Positions 35,530 through 46,440 of a stretch of 64,000 bases of DNA are shown here, piece after piece. How positions within the stretch are numbered: the first letter of the stretch is position 1; each line of letters opens with the position of its first letter. The notes under the pieces were generated by a model. That model did not search any database, was not told where the DNA came from, and was given only the letters and a program-made list of their open reading frames with translations. Source of the DNA: Thauera aromatica K172 (GTDB lineage Bacteria; Pseudomonadota; Gammaproteobacteria; Burkholderiales; Rhodocyclaceae); assembly GCF_003030465.1 (NCBI RefSeq), contig NZ_CP028339.1:2480001-2544000 (forward strand). Direction: 5' to 3'. The translations under genes and the position numbers were made by a program.

Positions 35530-38163
35530 TTAGCGCTTCGCCTCCACCCAGCCTCGCACCGCGGCCAGTGCCGCCGGCAGGTTTTCCGGCCGGGTGCCGC
35601 CCGCCTGGGCCATGTCGGGACGGCCGCCGCCTTTGCCCCCGACCTGCTGGGCGACAAAGTTGACCAGCTCGCCGGCCTTGAACTTGCTGGTCTGGTCGGC
35701 AGTAACGCCGGCAATCAGGCTGACCTTGCCTTCGCTCGCCGCCGCCAGCACGATCACCGCCGGCTTCAGCTTGTCCTTGAGCTTGTCCAGGGTTTCACGC
35801 AGGGTGGGTACGTCGGCGCCTTCGAGCACCGCCGCCAGCACCTTGACCCCCCCGACCTCCATCGCCTGCCCGGCGAGATCGTCGCCCTGGCTGGCGGCGA
35901 GCTTGCTTTTCAGGCGCGCGACTTCTTTTTCCAGCATGCGGACGCTGTCGAGGATGCCGGCGACACGTTCGGCGGCTTCGTCCGGCTGCACTTTCAGCAG
36001 CGCGGACATGCCCTGCACCCGGCGCTCCTGCTCCTGCAGGTAGCGCAGCGCGTTCTCGCCGGTAATCGCCTCGACGCGGCGGATGCCGGCGGCGACACCG
36101 CCTTCGCTGGTGATCTTGAACAGACCGATGTCGCCGGTGCGCGAGACGTGGGTACCGCCGCACAGCTCCTTCGAGCTGCCGATCGACAGCACCCGCACTT
36201 CGTCGGCGTACTTCTCGCCGAACAGCATCATCGCGCCGGATTTCTGCGCCGCATCGAGCGCCATGAGCTCGGCGCGGGTGTCGGTGTTGGCGAGGATCTC
36301 GCGGTTGACGATCTCTTCGACCTCACGGATTTCCTCGGCGCTCATCGGTGCAGTGTGGGCGAAGTCGAAACGGGTCTTGTCGGGATCGACGAGCGAGCCC
36401 TTCTGCTGCACGTGGGTGCCGAGCACTTCACGCAAAGCCTTGTGCATCAGGTGGGTGACCGAGTGATTGCGCGCAGTCGCGGCACGCGCAGCGACGTCGA
36501 CCCGGGCGCTCACGCCCTGGCCGACGACCAGCTTTCCGGTACGGACCACGCCATGGTGGCCGAACACCGCGGCCTGGATCTTCTGCGTGTCCTCGACGCC
36601 GAAGATCCCGGCCGTAGCGCGCAGTTCGCCGCGATCACCGGCCTGGCCGCCGGACTCGGCGTAGAACGGGGTGTGATCGAGCACGACCACGCCCATCTCG
36701 CCTTCGAGCAGCTCATTGACCGGCGCGCTGTCCTTGTACAGGGCGAGGATGTTGCCCTTCTCTTCCAGCAGCTCGTAGCCGTGGAAAGTAGTCTCGGGGC
36801 CGTCATAATCCAGGTTGGCCGCCATCTTGAACTTGCCCGCGGCGCGTGCCTGCTCCTTCTGCCGCGCCATCGCGGCGTCGAAGGCGACGGCATCCACGAT
36901 CACGCCACGCTCACGGCAGATATCGGCGGTGAGGTCGAGCGGGAAGCCATAGGTGTCGTGCAGCTTGAAGGCGGTGTTGCCGTCGAAGACGGTCTTGCCG
37001 GCGGCTTCCATCGCAGCGAGCTCAGCTTCGACAATCGCCATGCCGTTCTCGAGGGTGGCGAAGAAGCGCTCCTCCTCCTGGCGCAGCACATCGGTGATGC
37101 GGCGCTCGCCGTCCTTGAGCTCGGGATAGGCGCGGCCCATCTCGCCGACCAGATCGGGCACCATCCTGTGGAAGAAGGCGGCGCGCGCACCGAGCTTGTA
37201 GCCGTGGCGGATGGCACGGCGGATGATGCGGCGCAGCACGTAGCCGCGGCCCTCGTTGCCCGGGATCACGCCGTCGGCGACCAGGAAGGAGCAGGCGCGG
37301 ATGTGGTCGGCCAGCACTTTCAGCGAGGGCGAATCCAGGTCGGCGCCGGAATTCTCGCCCCCCACTTCACGATAAGCGGCCTGGATCAGGACCTGGAAGA
37401 GGTCGATCTCGTAGTTGGCGTGCACACCCTGCAGCACCGCCGCAATGCGCTCCAGGCCCATGCCGGTGTCGACCGAGGGCCGGGGCAGCGGGTGCATCAC
37501 GCCCTGCTCGTCGCGGTTGAACTGCATGAACACGTTGTTCCAGATCTCGATGTAGCGGTCGCCATCTTCCTCCGGCGATCCCGGAGGGCCGCCCCAGATG
37601 TGTTCGCCGTGGTCGTAGAAGATTTCCGTGCAGGGCCCGCAAGGTCCCGTATCGCCCATCATCCAGAAGTTATCGGAGGCGTAGCGCGCGCCCTTGTTGT
37701 CACCGATGCGGATCACGCGCTCGGCGGGCACGCCGACTTCCCTGGTCCAGATCTCAAACGCCTCGTCGTCCTCGGCGTACACCGTGACCCAGAGCTTGTC
37801 CTTGGGCAGCTTGAAGACCTCGGTGAGCAGCTCCCAGGCGTAGGCAATCGCGTCGCGCTTGAAGTAGTCGCCGAAGCTGAAGTTGCCCAGCATCTCGAAG
37901 AAGGTATGGTGGCGCGCGGTGTAGCCGACGTTCTCGAGGTCGTTGTGTTTGCCGCCGGCGCGCACGCATTTCTGCGAAGTGGTGGCGCGGCTGTAGGGAC
38001 GCTTGTCGAAGCCGAGGAAGACGTCCTTGAACTGGTTCATGCCGGCGTTGGTGAACAGCAGCGTCGGGTCTTCGTGCGGCACGAGCGAGCTGGAGGCCAC
38101 GATCTGGTGGCCCTTGGATTCGAAGAACTTGAGGAAGGCGTCGCGGATTTCGGCGGATTTCAT
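35530..38163 (-). CDS. alaS: Alanyl-tRNA synthetase
   Basis: An 877-residue class II synthetase. Catalytic motifs occur in [20 protein letters not shown] (about residue 70) and in the [15 protein letters not shown] region (about 225). The editing domain metal motif [17 protein letters not shown] lies near 565 and [13 protein letters not shown] near 665. The C-terminal domain ends [20 protein letters not shown] 38163 ([15 protein letters not shown]) fits all homologues. A toxin-antitoxin pair lies just upstream on the same strand. Confidence 0.98.
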   Translation of the reverse strand: MKSAEIRDAFLKFFESKGHQIVASSSLVPHEDPTLLFTNAGMNQFKDVFLGFDKRPYSRATTSQKCVRAGGKHNDLENVGYTARHHTFFEMLGNFSFGDYFKRDAIAYAWELLTEVFKLPKDKLWVTVYAEDDEAFEIWTREVGVPAERVIRIGDNKGARYASDNFWMMGDTGPCGPCTEIFYDHGEHIWGGPPGSPEEDGDRYIEIWNNVFMQFNRDEQGVMHPLPRPSVDTGMGLERIAAVLQGVHANYEIDLFQVLIQAAYREVGGENSGADLDSPSLKVLADHIRACSFLVADGVIPGNEGRGYVLRRIIRRAIRHGYKLGARAAFFHRMVPDLVGEMGRAYPELKDGERRITDVLRQEEERFFATLENGMAIVEAELAAMEAAGKTVFDGNTAFKLHDTYGFPLDLTADICRERGVIVDAVAFDAAMARQKEQARAAGKFKMAANLDYDGPETTFHGYELLEEKGNILALYKDSAPVNELLEGEMGVVVLDHTPFYAESGGQAGDRGELRATAGIFGVEDTQKIQAAVFGHHGVVRTGKLVVGQGVSARVDVAARAATARNHSVTHLMHKALREVLGTHVQQKGSLVDPDKTRFDFAHTAPMSAEEIREVEEIVNREILANTDTRAELMALDAAQKSGAMMLFGEKYADEVRVLSIGSSKELCGGTHVSRTGDIGLFKITSEGGVAAGIRRVEAITGENALRYLQEQERRVQGMSALLKVQPDEAAERVAGILDSVRMLEKEVARLKSKLAASQGDDLAGQAMEVGGVKVLAAVLEGADVPTLRETLDKLKDKLKPAVIVLAAASEGKVSLIAGVTADQTSKFKAGELVNFVAQQVGGKGGGRPDMAQAGGTRPENLPAALAAVRGWVEAKR

Positions 38164-38226
38164 GAAGGGTCCAGAGGAGAAAAGAGTTCGAGTCGTGTTC
38201 TTGGGTCGCGCACGCGGGGGCACGGA

Positions 38227-38640
38227 TCAATGCGCATTGTCGCGCAGGGGATTGGCGAGCCAGGCGCCGTCCGGCAGGCGGTAGATGTCGAAGTCGCTAT
38301 CGATCGAGAGCACCTCGCGGGAGCCTGTCTGCACGGCCAGCTGCACAACCGAAGCATCGGCAAGGTCCATCGGACGGTCGCGATACTTGCCGACCAGTCC
38401 GGCGATGGCGCCGATGCAGCCCTGCTCCAGCTCGGCGATCGCCAGCCCGCCGCGATCGATCCAGCTCAACAGGCGCAACTGCGCGTCTACGCTGTAGCGC
38501 AACAGATGCATGACCTCGGTGAGCACCGGCCAGGTCGTCACCAGCGAGACCTCGTTGCCGCGCAGGAAAGACACGCAAGCCTGATGGTGGCGGTCGGCCG
38601 GATTGAACAGCGCCAGCAAGGGCCCGGCGTCAATGATCAT
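38227..38640 (-). CDS. PIN-domain toxin, VapC type
   Basis: A 137-residue probable ribonuclease. Acidic residues of the PIN active site are in place: IIDAGPLLALFN (start), VLTEVMHLL near 40, DLADASVVQLA near 98 and SIDSDFDIYRL near 116. VapC toxins cut tRNA or rRNA when freed from antitoxin. The ATG at 38640 overlaps the antitoxin stop by 11 nt, the classic TA arrangement; GTG 38649 is a possible earlier start. Confidence 0.9.
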   Translation of the reverse strand: MIIDAGPLLALFNPADRHHQACVSFLRGNEVSLVTTWPVLTEVMHLLRYSVDAQLRLLSWIDRGGLAIAELEQGCIGAIAGLVGKYRDRPMDLADASVVQLAVQTGSREVLSIDSDFDIYRLPDGAWLANPLRDNAH

Positions 38641-38881
38641 GCTTCGCACGCAGCGACTCCGTCAGATAGTCCTTGCGGTGCTCGGCGAGATCCGTCGGTC
38701 CGGAATCGGCGCTGCCGAAGAGGTCTTTTCCGAGCTCATAGGGGGTCTTGCGCGGAGCGACGCGGGCAAGGTATTCGCGCAAGCTGGCCTTGACCAGCTC
38801 GCTCTTGCTGCGCCCGGTCTGCGCGGCGGCGCGCGCGAGTTCGGACTCGAGCTCGGGATCGAGGCGGATCGACAAGGTCAT
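38630..38881 (-). CDS. Ribbon-helix-helix antitoxin
   Basis: An 83-residue protein. Residues 1-45 form a ribbon-helix-helix DNA-binding domain (TLSIRLDPELESELARAA, then SKSELVKASLREYLARV). The C-terminal half is charged and should wrap the toxin. It is the first gene of the pair and probably represses its own promoter through the dyad at 38896-38914. Confidence 0.88.
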   Translation of the reverse strand: MTLSIRLDPELESELARAAAQTGRSKSELVKASLREYLARVAPRKTPYELGKDLFGSADSGPTDLAEHRKDYLTESLRAKHDH

Positions 38882-38895
38882 GAGGCCGGTTCTCT

Positions 38896-38914
38896 GTATT
38901 ACACAACGTAATGC
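38896..38914 (-). promoter_or_regulatory. Likely operator of the toxin-antitoxin pair
   Basis: GTATTAC (38896-38902) and GTAATGC (38908-38914) are inverted repeats (six of seven pairs) with a five-base spacer. They sit directly after the -10 box, over the transcription start, where ribbon-helix-helix antitoxins usually bind. Confidence 0.6.
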
Positions 38915-38943
38915 ATCGTATGACGCACTGCGATCGAAGTCAA
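38915..38943 (-). promoter_or_regulatory. Promoter of the toxin-antitoxin pair
   Basis: On the minus strand TTGACT (38943-38938) and TACGAT (38920-38915) are 17 nt apart, a good sigma-70 match. Confidence 0.7.
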
Positions 38944-38973
38944 TTTCGCCCTCCCTGCCTCGTCCGCCCTGCC

Positions 38974-38979
38974 TATAAT
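38974..38979 (+). promoter_or_regulatory. -10 element of the adenosyltransferase gene
   Basis: GCCTATAATTATG, 37 nt before the start codon. No clear -35. Confidence 0.45.
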
Positions 38980-39015
38980 TATGCGTTACGACAACCACCC
39001 CGACTCGAGAACATC

Positions 39016-39567
39016 ATGGGCAACCGCCTCTCCAAGATCTACACCCGCACCGGCGACGCCGGCACCACCGGCCTGGGCGACGGCAAGCGGGTATCGAAGA
39101 ACAGCCTGCGCATCCACGCCCTGGGCGAAGTCGACGAGACCAATGCCGTGGTCGGCCTGCTGCTGTGCGAGGCGTTGCCCGACGAGGTGCGCACGCTGCT
39201 CACCGACGTCCAGCACGACTTGTTCGACCTTGGCGGTGAAGTGTGCATCCCCGGCATGAGCATGATCACCGGCAAGCAGGTGATCCGCCTGGAAGAAGCG
39301 CTCGATGGCTTCAACGAAGCGCTGCCGCCGCTCAAGGATTTCATCCTGCCCGGCGGCACCCGCGCCGCGGCGCTCGCCCACCATGCCCGCACCGTGTGCC
39401 GCCGCGCCGAGCGCGCGCTGGTGGCGCTGGCGCTGGAAGAAGCGGTCGGTGATGGCCCGCGCCAGTACCTCAACCGCCTCTCCGATCTGCTCTTCGTGCT
39501 CGGTCGCGTGCTCAACCGTGCCGGTGGGCGCGACGACGTGCTGTGGCAAAAGCGCAAGAACGCCTGA
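39016..39567 (+). CDS. Cob(I)alamin adenosyltransferase, PduO type
   Basis: A 183-residue ATP:corrinoid adenosyltransferase that makes coenzyme B12. The ATP-binding N-terminus KIYTRTGDAGTTGLGDGKRV and the central GEVDETNAVVGLL are diagnostic. Late motifs FILPGGTRAAALAHHARTVCRRAER and LNRLSDLLFVLGRVLNR complete the helical bundle. Length agrees with PduO-type enzymes. dinB converges on it with adjacent stop codons. Confidence 0.95.
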   Translation: MGNRLSKIYTRTGDAGTTGLGDGKRVSKNSLRIHALGEVDETNAVVGLLLCEALPDEVRTLLTDVQHDLFDLGGEVCIPGMSMITGKQVIRLEEALDGFNEALPPLKDFILPGGTRAAALAHHARTVCRRAERALVALALEEAVGDGPRQYLNRLSDLLFVLGRVLNRAGGRDDVLWQKRKNA

Positions 39568-40641
<1,074 letters not shown>

Positions 40642-40791
40642 GCTCACACCGGGCCTCCCCCGCTATCGCGGCGCGCTCCGGCCCGGCCCGCATCCATCCC
40701 CCGGTAAAACGGCCCGCCCATGACTTCGCTCCGTGCCGCAAACGGAAAGGAGCTGCCGGCGCGGACTGCGCCCCGGCACGCCTTCAACCGT

Positions 40792-41877
40792 TTACTCGAA
40801 CTCGGCCGCGCGCTTGACCCGGCGCTGACGCACCGCCTCGGCGAGGAGGTCGAGTACCTGCACACTGTCTTCCCAGCCGATGCAGGCGTCGGTGATGCTC
40901 TTGCCGTACTCGAGCTCCTTGCCCGGCATCAGGTCCTGGCGCCCTTCCTTGAGGTGGGACTCGACCATCACCCCCATGATCCGCTCATCGCCCGCGGCCA
41001 TCTGGGCAGCAGTATCCTTCGCCACCTCGATCTGCAGCCGGTGCTGCTTGCGGCTGTTGGCGTGGGAAAAATCGATCATCACCTTGGAGCAGACGCTGGC
41101 GGCGGCCAGCTCCTTGCTTGCGACATCGACGCTCGCGGCGTCGTAGTTCGGCTCCTTGCCGCCGCGCAGGATCACGTGGCAGTCCTCGTTGCCGCGGGTG
41201 GACACGATCGCCGAATGGCCGGCCTTGGTCACCGACAGGAAGTGGTGCGGCGCCTGCGCGGCCTTGATCGCATCGACCGCGATGCGCAGATTGCCGTCGG
41301 TGCCGTTCTTGAAGCCGACCGGGCACGACAGCCCGGAAGCGAGTTCGCGGTGCACCTGGCTTTCGGTGGTGCGCGCGCCGATCGCCCCCCAGGCGATCAG
41401 ATCGGCGATGTACTGCGGCGTGATCATGTCGAGGAACTCGGTGCCCGCCGGCAGGCCGAGCTCGTTGATTTCCCACAGCAGCTTGCGCGCGAGGCGCACG
41501 CCCTCGTTGATGCGGAAGCTGTTGTCGAGGTAAGGATCGTTGATCAGCCCCTTCCAGCCCACCGTGGTGCGCGGCTTCTCGAAATACACCCGCATCACCA
41601 CGAGGAGGTCGTCCTTGAGCCGGTCGGCCTCGGCCTTGAGCTTGTTCGCATAATCGATCGCGGCCGCGGCATCGTGGATCGAGCATGGCCCGATCACCAC
41701 CAGCAGGCGGTCGTCGGCGCCATAAAGGATGCGGTGGATGCCCTGGCGCGCCTCGTAGGCGACTCCCGCCGCCTTCGGCGTGGCCGGAAACTCGCGCAAC
41801 ACGTGCACCGGCGGCACGAGTTCCTTGATTTCCTGGATGCGGACGTCGTCGATGTGGATCTTCATGGAGGCGGGCAT
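40792..41877 (-). CDS. aroG: 3-deoxy-7-phosphoheptulonate synthase, class I
   Basis: A 361-residue enzyme that joins PEP and erythrose-4-phosphate in the first step of aromatic amino acid synthesis. Typical are IQEIKELVPPVHVLREFP near the N-terminus, LVVIGPCSIHD near 65, RVYFEKPRTTVGWKGLIND near 95 and DFSHANSRKQHRLQ near 273. Starts at 41895 (TTG), 41877 and 41865 are possible; 41877 leaves a short leader after the -10 box at 41914-41919. Which allosteric inhibitor applies cannot be told. Confidence 0.96.
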   Translation of the reverse strand: MPASMKIHIDDVRIQEIKELVPPVHVLREFPATPKAAGVAYEARQGIHRILYGADDRLLVVIGPCSIHDAAAAIDYANKLKAEADRLKDDLLVVMRVYFEKPRTTVGWKGLINDPYLDNSFRINEGVRLARKLLWEINELGLPAGTEFLDMITPQYIADLIAWGAIGARTTESQVHRELASGLSCPVGFKNGTDGNLRIAVDAIKAAQAPHHFLSVTKAGHSAIVSTRGNEDCHVILRGGKEPNYDAASVDVASKELAAASVCSKVMIDFSHANSRKQHRLQIEVAKDTAAQMAAGDERIMGVMVESHLKEGRQDLMPGKELEYGKSITDACIGWEDSVQVLDLLAEAVRQRRVKRAAEFE

Positions 41878-41913
41878 GCTCGAACTCTGCGTCAAGGCTG
41901 GAAGAAGCTTCCA

Positions 41914-41919
41914 ATTCTA
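41914..41919 (-). promoter_or_regulatory. -10 element of aroG
   Basis: On the minus strand GGGCTAGAATTGG, 37 nt upstream of the aroG start. Confidence 0.4.
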
Positions 41920-42102
41920 GCCCAAAGCATGGCGCGGCTGGGTCTGCGCCAGCGGCCGGAAGCCCCGGCAGTCGCCCTGTTTGCGGCATCTTGCCCCGTT
42001 TGCGGCGTTTTTTCGGGCAGCGGGCATCATCAACGGAATAAGACTCGATAAAAATGGTCCAACCGCTGTAACTTCATTGCGCCTCCACCGAGATTCACCG
42101 CC

Positions 42103-43035
42103 ATGCTGATCAAGCCCCCTCCCGACCTCCCCCCGTCCGAGATCACGCCGCGCAAGCTGTTCGAGGCGCGGCGCAGCTTCCTCGCCCACACCGCCCTCGG
42201 CCTGACCGCGGGCGCCGCCCTGTGGCACGGTCTGCCGGTGCACGCGGCGAGCCGACTGGATGGCCGCCCTTCGCCGCACTCGACGGCCGAGCCGCTCACC
42301 GCACACAAGGCGGTGACGGGCTACAACAACTTCTACGAATTCGGCACCGACAAGGCCGACCCTGCGCGCCACGCCGCCAAGATGCAGGTCCGCCCGTGGA
42401 CGCTGCGCGTCGAAGGCCTCGCCGCCCGCCCGCGCAGCTTCGACATCGACGATGTGCTGAAGCTGGCGCCGTTGGAGGAGCGCATCTACCGCCTGCGCTG
42501 CGTCGAAGGCTGGTCGATGGTGATCCCGTGGCTGGGCTTTCCCCTTGCCGCCGTGCTGAAGGAAGTGGAACCGCTGGGCAGCGCGAAGTACGTCGAGTTC
42601 GTCAGCCATTACGACCCGGCGATCATGCTCCGGCGGCCGGTCCTCGACTGGCCCTACCGCGAAGGCCTGCGTCTGGACGAAGCCCTGCATCCGCTGACGA
42701 TCCTGGCCCTGGGGCTGTACGGCGAACGCCTGCCGAACCAGAACGGCGCCCCGCTGCGCCTGGTCGTACCCTGGAAGTACGGCTTCAAGAGCGCAAAGTC
42801 GATCGTCGCCATCCGCCTCGTCGAACACCAGCCCGCCACCGCATGGAACCTGGCGGCACCGCAGGAGTACGGCTTCTACTCCAACGTCAACCCGCAGGTC
42901 GCCCACCCGCGCTGGAGCCAGGCCAGCGAGCGCCGCATCGGCGAACTGCGCAAGCGCCCCACGCTGATGTTCAACGGCTACGCCGAACAGGTCGCCGGCC
43001 TCTACCGGGGCATGGATCTGGCGAAGGAGTTCTGA
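42103..43035 (+). CDS. msrP: Protein-methionine-sulfoxide reductase, catalytic subunit MsrP
   Basis: A 310-residue periplasmic molybdoenzyme that repairs oxidised methionine in envelope proteins. A Tat-type signal is visible: [19 protein letters not shown] with cleavage after HAA. The molybdenum-cofactor cysteine is in [16 protein letters not shown] near residue 148. [20 protein letters not shown] near 265 is typical. Its membrane partner msrQ follows 90 nt later. Mog, needed for the cofactor, is encoded 2 kb away. Confidence 0.95.
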   Translation: MLIKPPPDLPPSEITPRKLFEARRSFLAHTALGLTAGAALWHGLPVHAASRLDGRPSPHSTAEPLTAHKAVTGYNNFYEFGTDKADPARHAAKMQVRPWTLRVEGLAARPRSFDIDDVLKLAPLEERIYRLRCVEGWSMVIPWLGFPLAAVLKEVEPLGSAKYVEFVSHYDPAIMLRRPVLDWPYREGLRLDEALHPLTILALGLYGERLPNQNGAPLRLVVPWKYGFKSAKSIVAIRLVEHQPATAWNLAAPQEYGFYSNVNPQVAHPRWSQASERRIGELRKRPTLMFNGYAEQVAGLYRGMDLAKEF

Positions 43036-43125
43036 ACCGGAGCGTTTCCCCCGGACCGCCTTCCGCCCTTTGGCCCGCCCTTCCACCTTCACCCTCTCTT
43101 TCTTATTGCTTACCCGCCCGCCGCC

Positions 43126-43815
43126 ATGCCATTTCTTCCACCTTCGCTACGAATGCCTTCCGCACGCCGGATCTCGTCGATCAAGGCGCTGCTTTTCGTG
43201 CTCTGCCTGCTCCCCGCCGCACAGCTCGCCCTGGGCTGGCAGGCCGATACGCTCGGCGCCAACCCGGTCGAGACTCTCACCCGCGACAGCGGCGAGTGGG
43301 CGCTGCGCTTTCTGCTCCTGACCCTCACGGTAACGCCGCTGCGCCGCCTCAGCGGCCTGCACTGGCTGCTGCGCCTGCGCCGCATGCTGGGGCTGTACGC
43401 TTTCGCCTACGCCGTGGCGCACTTCGCCCTCTACCTGTGGCTGGACCAGTTCTTCGACTGGGGCGCGATCGCCCGCGACATCCTCGAGCGCCCGTTCATC
43501 AGCGTCGGTTTCGCCGCTTTCGTGCTGCTGCTGCCGCTCGCCGCCACCTCCAACGCCTTCGCCATCGGCCGTCTCGGCGGCCGCCGCTGGCAAGCGCTGC
43601 ACCGCGCGGTCTACGGCATCGCGATCCTCGCGGTGGTGCATTTCTGGTGGCTGGTGAAAGCCGACCTGCGCGAACCGCTGCTCTACGCTGCGATCCTGGC
43701 CGTGCTGCTGGGCCTGCGCGCGGGGTGGCGCGAGCAGGAGCGCCGCCGCCAGCTGTCGGCGCCGCCGCCGGCGAAACACCTCGAGCGCCCGCTGATCCGC
43801 ATCATGCCGAAGTAG
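43126..43815 (+). CDS. msrQ: MsrQ, heme b membrane subunit of the Met-SO reductase
   Basis: A 229-residue inner-membrane cytochrome of the ferric reductase-like family that feeds electrons from quinones to MsrP. About six hydrophobic spans are seen, e.g. ALLFVLCLLPAAQLALGW, LYAFAYAVAHFALYLWLDQ and IAILAVVHFWWLV. Histidines in the third and fifth spans are likely heme ligands. ATG 43126 or 43153. The C-terminus overlaps the methyltransferase stop by 14 nt, in convergent orientation. Confidence 0.94.
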   Translation: MPFLPPSLRMPSARRISSIKALLFVLCLLPAAQLALGWQADTLGANPVETLTRDSGEWALRFLLLTLTVTPLRRLSGLHWLLRLRRMLGLYAFAYAVAHFALYLWLDQFFDWGAIARDILERPFISVGFAAFVLLLPLAATSNAFAIGRLGGRRWQALHRAVYGIAILAVVHFWWLVKADLREPLLYAAILAVLLGLRAGWREQERRRQLSAPPPAKHLERPLIRIMPK

Positions 43816-45106
43816 CGCGGCACGGGACGGCCAGCCGCCACAGTGAAGTGACTTCGGCGGCGCGCGCGGCGTGCAGCGCATCACCGGCGTCGGCGGCTTT
43901 GCGGTGGCGCGGGCGGATGTCCTCGCGGCCGACCACTTCCAGCCCGGCAGTTTCGATCCAGCCAAGCAGTTCGGCCCGCGTGCGCAGGCCAAGGTGCTCG
44001 GCCAGATCCGACAGGATCAGCCAACCCTCGCCGCCCGCCTCCAGATGCGCCGCCAGCCCGGCGAGAAAGCCGCGCAACATGCGGCTGTCGGGGTCGTACA
44101 CCGCATGCTCGATCGCCGCGCCCGGCCTGGCCGGGACCCAGGGCGGATTGCACACCACCAGCGGCGCGCGGCCGGGGGGAAAGAGATCGGCCTGCAGCAG
44201 CTCGACACCACCGGCCAGCCCCAGACGGTCGAGGTTTTCACGTGCACAGCCCAACGCCCGCGCATCCTGATCGGTGGCCACCACCCGGGCCACCCCGCGC
44301 CGCGCCAGCAGGGCGGCGATCACCCCGGAGCCGGTACCGATGTCGAACGCCAGCCGCGGCGACGGCAGCGGAACGCGTGCGACCAGGTCCAGGTATTCGC
44401 CGCGCAGCGGCGAGAACACCCCGTACCAGGGGTGGATGCGCGCCTCCAGCGCCGGCACCCACACGCCTTTGCGCCGCCACTCGTGCGCCCCGATCAGGCC
44501 GAGCAGCTCGCGCAGGGAAATCACGAACGGCGCCGCGGGCAGGTCCGCATCGGGCGTGCCCGCAATCGCTTCGGCCACGGCTTCGGCGACATCCGGCGCC
44601 CGCCGCAGGGCAATGCGCGCCGCACCCTCGAAGGGGATCAGCAGCATTCCCAGCGCACGGGCGCGCTGGGCCTGGGCCATGCGGTGGAGGTGGAAGGCCT
44701 CGGCCGCCGCAGCCGGTTCGCGGGCGCGCTTGCGCGGACCGCGGTCGGCACGCCGGCCCATGGCCTGGAGCAGCTGGCGGGCGTTGTGGTAGTCGCCCCG
44801 CCACAGCAGGGCGGTGCCTTCGCAGGCGAGCCGCCAGGCGGCGTCGGCCGTCATCGTGTCGTCGGCCACCACCACGCGCTTCGGCGGCGCGTGCCCGCTC
44901 TCGGTGCGCCAGCGCGCACTGCGGGCCTCGCCGTCTTCAATCCACGTCAGACGGGAACTCCGGGCCGCAGAGTCGGCCACCGTGCGCGCCCTTTCTTCGT
45001 CTCTCTCTTCGCCCCGCGCATCGCCCGCGGCCGCAGGCGCGGCATGGCCAGTGCCCGCAGCCGCCGGGCCGGCCGGCGCCGTACCGTCGCTCCGCCGGGG
45101 GTTCAA
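43802..45106 (-). CDS. SAM-dependent methyltransferase (PrmC/RsmC-like)
   Basis: A 434-residue protein. The C-terminal half has the methyltransferase fold: LAFDIGTGSGVIAALLARRG near 235 (motif I), TDQDARALGCARENLDRLG near 262, and the amino-methylating NPPW motif (VVCNPPWVPARPGA) near 306. Residues 1-75 are Ala/Gly/Arg-rich and unconserved. The TTG at 45106 overlaps the mog stop (TTGA) and fits translational coupling, but a later start is possible. NPPW suggests an amino group of an amide or base as target; the substrate is unknown. Confidence 0.82.
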   Translation of the reverse strand: MNPRRSDGTAPAGPAAAGTGHAAPAAAGDARGEERDEERARTVADSAARSSRLTWIEDGEARSARWRTESGHAPPKRVVVADDTMTADAAWRLACEGTALLWRGDYHNARQLLQAMGRRADRGPRKRAREPAAAAEAFHLHRMAQAQRARALGMLLIPFEGAARIALRRAPDVAEAVAEAIAGTPDADLPAAPFVISLRELLGLIGAHEWRRKGVWVPALEARIHPWYGVFSPLRGEYLDLVARVPLPSPRLAFDIGTGSGVIAALLARRGVARVVATDQDARALGCARENLDRLGLAGGVELLQADLFPPGRAPLVVCNPPWVPARPGAAIEHAVYDPDSRMLRGFLAGLAAHLEAGGEGWLILSDLAEHLGLRTRAELLGWIETAGLEVVGREDIRPRHRKAADAGDALHAARAAEVTSLWRLAVPCRATSA

Positions 45107-45693
45107 GCCTGTTTCGTCCGGATCGCATGCTTGGGGCGGAAAGCCTTGATCACCGCTTCGTCGGTTTCGACGTAGGGCCCGCCGATGAGGTCGATGCAGT
45201 AGGGCACGGCAGCGAAGATGCCGACGTGGCGCACCGTGCCGTCGGCATCGCGCACCCCTTCGAGGGTCTCGCGGATCGATTTGGGCTGGCCGGGCAGGTT
45301 GATGATCAGGCAGCGGCCGCGGATCACCGCAACCTGGCGCGACAGGATCGCGGTGGGGACGAAGTTCAGGCTGATGCGGCGCATCTCCTCGCCGAAACCG
45401 GGCATTTCCTTGTCGCTGATCGCGAGCGTGGCCTCGGGAGTCAGGTCGCGCGGCGCCGGGCCGGTGCCGCCGGTGGTCAGCACCAGGTCGCAGCCAGCCT
45501 CATCGACCAGTTCAACCAGGGTGCGCTCGATCACCGGGCGCTCGTCCGGAATCAGCCGCGTTTCGGCGCTCCACGGCGAGGTCAGCGCCCTGCCCAGCCA
45601 GTCCTGCAGCGCGGGGATGCCTTGATCTTCGTAAGTGCCTTCGGAGGCGCGGTCGCTGATCGACACCAGGCCGATGCGGATGGGTTCGCTCAT
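45103..45693 (-). CDS. mog: Molybdopterin adenylyltransferase Mog
   Basis: A 196-residue enzyme that adenylates molybdopterin before molybdate insertion. The GTG motif LTTGGTGPAPRDLTPEA is near residue 73 and NLPGQPKSIRETLEG near residue 139. Length and N-terminus (IRIGLVSISDRASEG) match Mog rather than the shorter MoaB. Its stop is overlapped by the methyltransferase start. MsrP, a molybdoenzyme, is encoded close by. Confidence 0.93.
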   Translation of the reverse strand: MSEPIRIGLVSISDRASEGTYEDQGIPALQDWLGRALTSPWSAETRLIPDERPVIERTLVELVDEAGCDLVLTTGGTGPAPRDLTPEATLAISDKEMPGFGEEMRRISLNFVPTAILSRQVAVIRGRCLIINLPGQPKSIRETLEGVRDADGTVRHVGIFAAVPYCIDLIGGPYVETDEAVIKAFRPKHAIRTKQA

Positions 45694-45778
45694 GGGTTCA
45701 GTCTCATCGTCGGTGGATCACAGGGGGGTGCCGTAGCAGGCATGCGGCAAGCACCGCAGCGGCCGGCGCGCGCCCGCT

Positions 45779-46384
45779 TCATTCGTCCGCAGGCTTGCCC
45801 GGCGCGGGCGCGGCCCCGTCCCCGGTTTCTTCCGCAGCGGCGTCCTGCGCTTCCTGCAGTTCGCGCAGCACGCGGAAGATTTCGCGGAAGGATTTCGGCG
45901 GCTTGCCCGCCTCGCGCTCCTTGAGTGCGTTGCGGCGCAGCGTGCGCAGGTATTGCAGATCGGCGCCGGGCCAGGATTCGGCGATGCTGCCGATGACTTT
46001 TTCGTCCTCGAGCAGATCGCTGCGCAGACGCTCGAGGCGGTGCATCTTCGCCACTTCGGCGGCTGAATTCCCGGCGAAGATCTCGAGCTGGGCCTGGATC
46101 GGCGCCGGGTCGATCTTGCGCATCAGCTTGCCGATGTACTGCATCTGGCGCCGCCGTGCTTCCATCTTGAAACCTTGCGCGGCGCGGACGGCGTCGTACA
46201 GCACATCGGGCAGCGGCACTTTCTTCAGGCGCTCGGCGGACAACGCGACGAGTTGTTCGCCCAGATCCTGGAGCGCGTGCATTTCGCGCTTGCGACTGCT
46301 TTTGCTTGGCGGCTCGACGAAATCGTCCTCGTCCTGCACGGCGGGATGGGGGGAGTGGCGTGAATCGGAGCGCATTGCGTGCAT
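45779..46384 (-). CDS. darP: Ribosome biogenesis factor DarP (YjgA)
   Basis: A 201-residue protein that assists late 50S assembly. Family segments are KSSRKREMHALQDLGEQLV near residue 30 and RRRQMQYIGKLMRKIDP near residue 75. The C-terminal 20 residues are acidic and low-complexity. ATG 46384 or 46375 can start. Divergent from pmbA with only 56 nt between starts, so the two share a promoter region. Confidence 0.92.
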   Translation of the reverse strand: MHAMRSDSRHSPHPAVQDEDDFVEPPSKSSRKREMHALQDLGEQLVALSAERLKKVPLPDVLYDAVRAAQGFKMEARRRQMQYIGKLMRKIDPAPIQAQLEIFAGNSAAEVAKMHRLERLRSDLLEDEKVIGSIAESWPGADLQYLRTLRRNALKEREAGKPPKSFREIFRVLRELQEAQDAAAEETGDGAAPAPGKPADE

Positions 46385-46440
46385 GGGGGGCTGGCGTGAT
46401 CGGAGTAAGATTATAGCCTTTGCACGCACACGACCCCTCC

